From the NCBI RefSeq assembly GCF_003075045.1, contig NZ_QCZD01000001.1, positions 1 through 64,000 of the forward strand: a stretch of 64,000 nucleotides of DNA. Direction: 5' to 3'. Under the pieces are notes generated by a model that had not been told where the DNA came from, did not search any database, and saw nothing but the letters and a program-made list of their open reading frames with translations. Made by a program: the position numbers and the translations under genes. This DNA is from Maribacter litoralis (GTDB taxonomy: Bacteria > Bacteroidota > Bacteroidia > Flavobacteriales > Flavobacteriaceae). Positions 62,626 to 64,000 of this stretch are shown piece by piece. Within the stretch, counting starts at the first letter, position 1; each line of letters opens with the position of its first letter.

Positions 62626-64000
62626 TTATAGTAGTTGGTATTCGTTAATGTTATTTAATGTTATCAAATTATCTTCTAATAGTTCCTGTAATGCCGAAAT
62701 AATAGTTTCTTGAGAAATATTTAGCTTTAATTGCAGCTCTCGTGAACCTGCATCTTTCTCCTTTAATGCTTTTATGATTTTTATTTTGGCGTGAACAATG
62801 GATGTGTTCTCGGTTTTTTGGCTCGTGCAAACATCACATATGCCACAAGGTTGTTCTTGTAGTTCTCCAAAATAGCCTAAGAGTTGAATGCTTCTGCAAA
62901 CAGTATCATTTTCTATATAAGAAAGCATAGCGTTCACTTTCTCTATTTTAAGCTGATTTTGTTCTTCTATATTTTTCGCGAAAAGATTAATGGTTCTATC
63001 ATCATCTCTTGGTACCAGAAAAAAAATCTCTAAATCGCTCGTTGCACTGGAGTACTCAATAATTTCATCTTTTGCTAAAAGCTCAAAATTTTCATGAATT
63101 TTATATTCCGGCATTGACGTTTTTTTTGATAACATATAGGTGTTTATAGGTGTATCAAATTCAAACAATCCTCCATAAGTGCGTAGAACTATCTTTATAA
63201 AATCTGCCAGTTTATTGTTTTGGTCGATATACCTATATAAGGTGTCTTTGTCGGTAATAAAATTAATGGTAATTTTTTTAGAGAAATTTTCGGATAACGA
63301 GATTACCGAATTCCTATCCAGTATTTGTAAAGTATTATAGGTAACGAATGTATTAAGCTTATAAATACTACAGAATTCATTGAAATTAAGATGAAACCTT
63401 GCTTCCGTAAACTCTCCATATCCAATCTGAAAAAATGTACTTAATTTTTTATAAATCATTTTAACCTGGGCAACACTCGGCAAAATATCTAAAAATTGCT
63501 TTTTGACTAAAACCTTATCTGTAGTATTGGTCAATATTATAGCTTTTGCAAAAGCACCATTTCTACCGGCTCTACCTGCCTCCTGAAAGTAATTTTCTAC
63601 GCTATCCGGTATTTGGTAATGTATCACCAATTCTACATCTGGTTTGTCTATACCCATACCAAAGGCGTTGGTGGCAACGATTATTTTATAGTTGTTCTTT
63701 AACCAAAGTTCTAAGCGTTCCGTTTTTTTATTTTGATCAACACCACCGTGGTAAAATGTTGCACTAATATTATTCTGAACCAAAAACTTTGATAGCTCTT
63801 CTGCCATTCTTCTACTTCTAACATAAATAATGGCACTTTGCTGTACTTGTTGGCAGTATTGTTTTAGGTATCCTCTTTTGTCTTCGGTAAACTGTACTTC
63901 AAGCCCAATATTTTTTCTAAAGAACGAGTCTTTTATGACCAAAGGGAAGGTGAGTTCTAGAGAATTGATAATATCTTCACTAACTCTTTTTGTGGCCGTA
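62626..64000 (-). CDS. recQ: RecQ-family ATP-dependent DNA helicase, 5' part beyond the window
   Basis: The frame is open to the window edge, so only the C-terminal 458 residues are visible; it enters with motif III remnants (ATKRVSEDIINSLEL). Helicase motifs IV-VI follow: AIIYVRSRRMAEELSKFL, ATFYHGGVDQNKK, KIIVATNAFGMGIDKPDV, QEAGRAGRNG. Then come the RecQ C-terminal zinc part (CGICDVCTSQ, with the first cysteines in NDTVCRSIQLLGYFG) and a winged-helix end (ELQLKLNISQETIISALQELLE). No HRDC domain is seen. It forms an operon with fmt. Confidence 0.92.
   Translation of the reverse strand, partial: TATKRVSEDIINSLELTFPLVIKDSFFRKNIGLEVQFTEDKRGYLKQYCQQVQQSAIIYVRSRRMAEELSKFLVQNNISATFYHGGVDQNKKTERLELWLKNNYKIIVATNAFGMGIDKPDVELVIHYQIPDSVENYFQEAGRAGRNGAFAKAIILTNTTDKVLVKKQFLDILPSVAQVKMIYKKLSTFFQIGYGEFTEARFHLNFNEFCSIYKLNTFVTYNTLQILDRNSVISLSENFSKKITINFITDKDTLYRYIDQNNKLADFIKIVLRTYGGLFEFDTPINTYMLSKKTSMPEYKIHENFELLAKDEIIEYSSATSDLEIFFLVPRDDDRTINLFAKNIEEQNQLKIEKVNAMLSYIENDTVCRSIQLLGYFGELQEQPCGICDVCTSQKTENTSIVHAKIKIIKALKEKDAGSRELQLKLNISQETIISALQELLEDNLITLNNINEYQLL

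Overview
The window is chromosomal DNA of a marine Bacteroidota member, most likely Flavobacteriaceae close to Zobellia or Maribacter (the genus is inference). The basis is low GC, SusC/SusD pairs under ECF sigma/FecR control, a type IX secretion substrate with a cognate PorP/SprF protein, a PL7 alginate lyase, promoters of the TTG-N19/20-TAnnTTTG type, and almost no Shine-Dalgarno sequences.

Layout. 1-1500 is an accessory patch. It holds the 3' end of an IS110-family element that abuts a large imperfect hairpin, a lone unknown gene, and a second large hairpin; these resemble integron-type attC sites or flavobacterial gene cassettes. 1.5-6.2 kb (minus strand) carries an ABC-F ATPase, two small stress-type proteins (one 52-aa gene is easily missed), DUF3095 and a secreted alginate lyase. 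6.2-8.3 kb holds three stand-alone receiver proteins and a candidate small RNA.

8.7-27.0 kb is the centrepiece, a long plus-strand locus: ECF sigma, FecR anti-sigma, STN-type SusC, SusD, an M19 dipeptidase-like protein, two amidohydrolase lipoproteins, an FG-GAP propeller, a creatininase-family enzyme, a secreted alpha/beta hydrolase, a lipoprotein Asp/Glu racemase, a DASS dicarboxylate transporter and an aspartate dehydrogenase. It is built like a polysaccharide utilisation locus but has no carbohydrate enzyme. The gene content points to uptake and breakdown of a peptide- or amide-type nutrient ending in aspartate and oxaloacetate (inference).

27.4-41.5 kb holds stress and DNA-repair genes: a UvrD-type helicase next to a GIY-YIG protein with a catalytically dead exonuclease domain, a GAF histidine kinase, the NHEJ pair Ku-LigD, and MscS. 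It also contains a candidate small RNA downstream of a Fur-box-like sequence, a lipoprotein gene split by one TGA codon, a LytTR regulator and an endonuclease/phosphatase-fold membrane protein. 41.8-49.7 kb has a three-subunit molybdenum hydroxylase, an RsbQ-like hydrolase overlapping a PAS kinase-like protein, and a four-gene operon (YetF-like, SemiSWEET, YqcI/YcgG heme N-oxygenase, DUF1989).

49.7-59.1 kb is a plastic region: decayed two-component genes, an AraC regulator, a large T9SS type B surface protein with its SprF partner in visibly GC-richer DNA, a second IS110 3' end that truncates another gene, and a twice-frameshifted tyrosine recombinase beside tRNA-Met. 59.2-64.0 kb returns to core genes: START-like protein, class IV aminotransferase, YqgE, HU, Fmt and RecQ (cut by the window edge).
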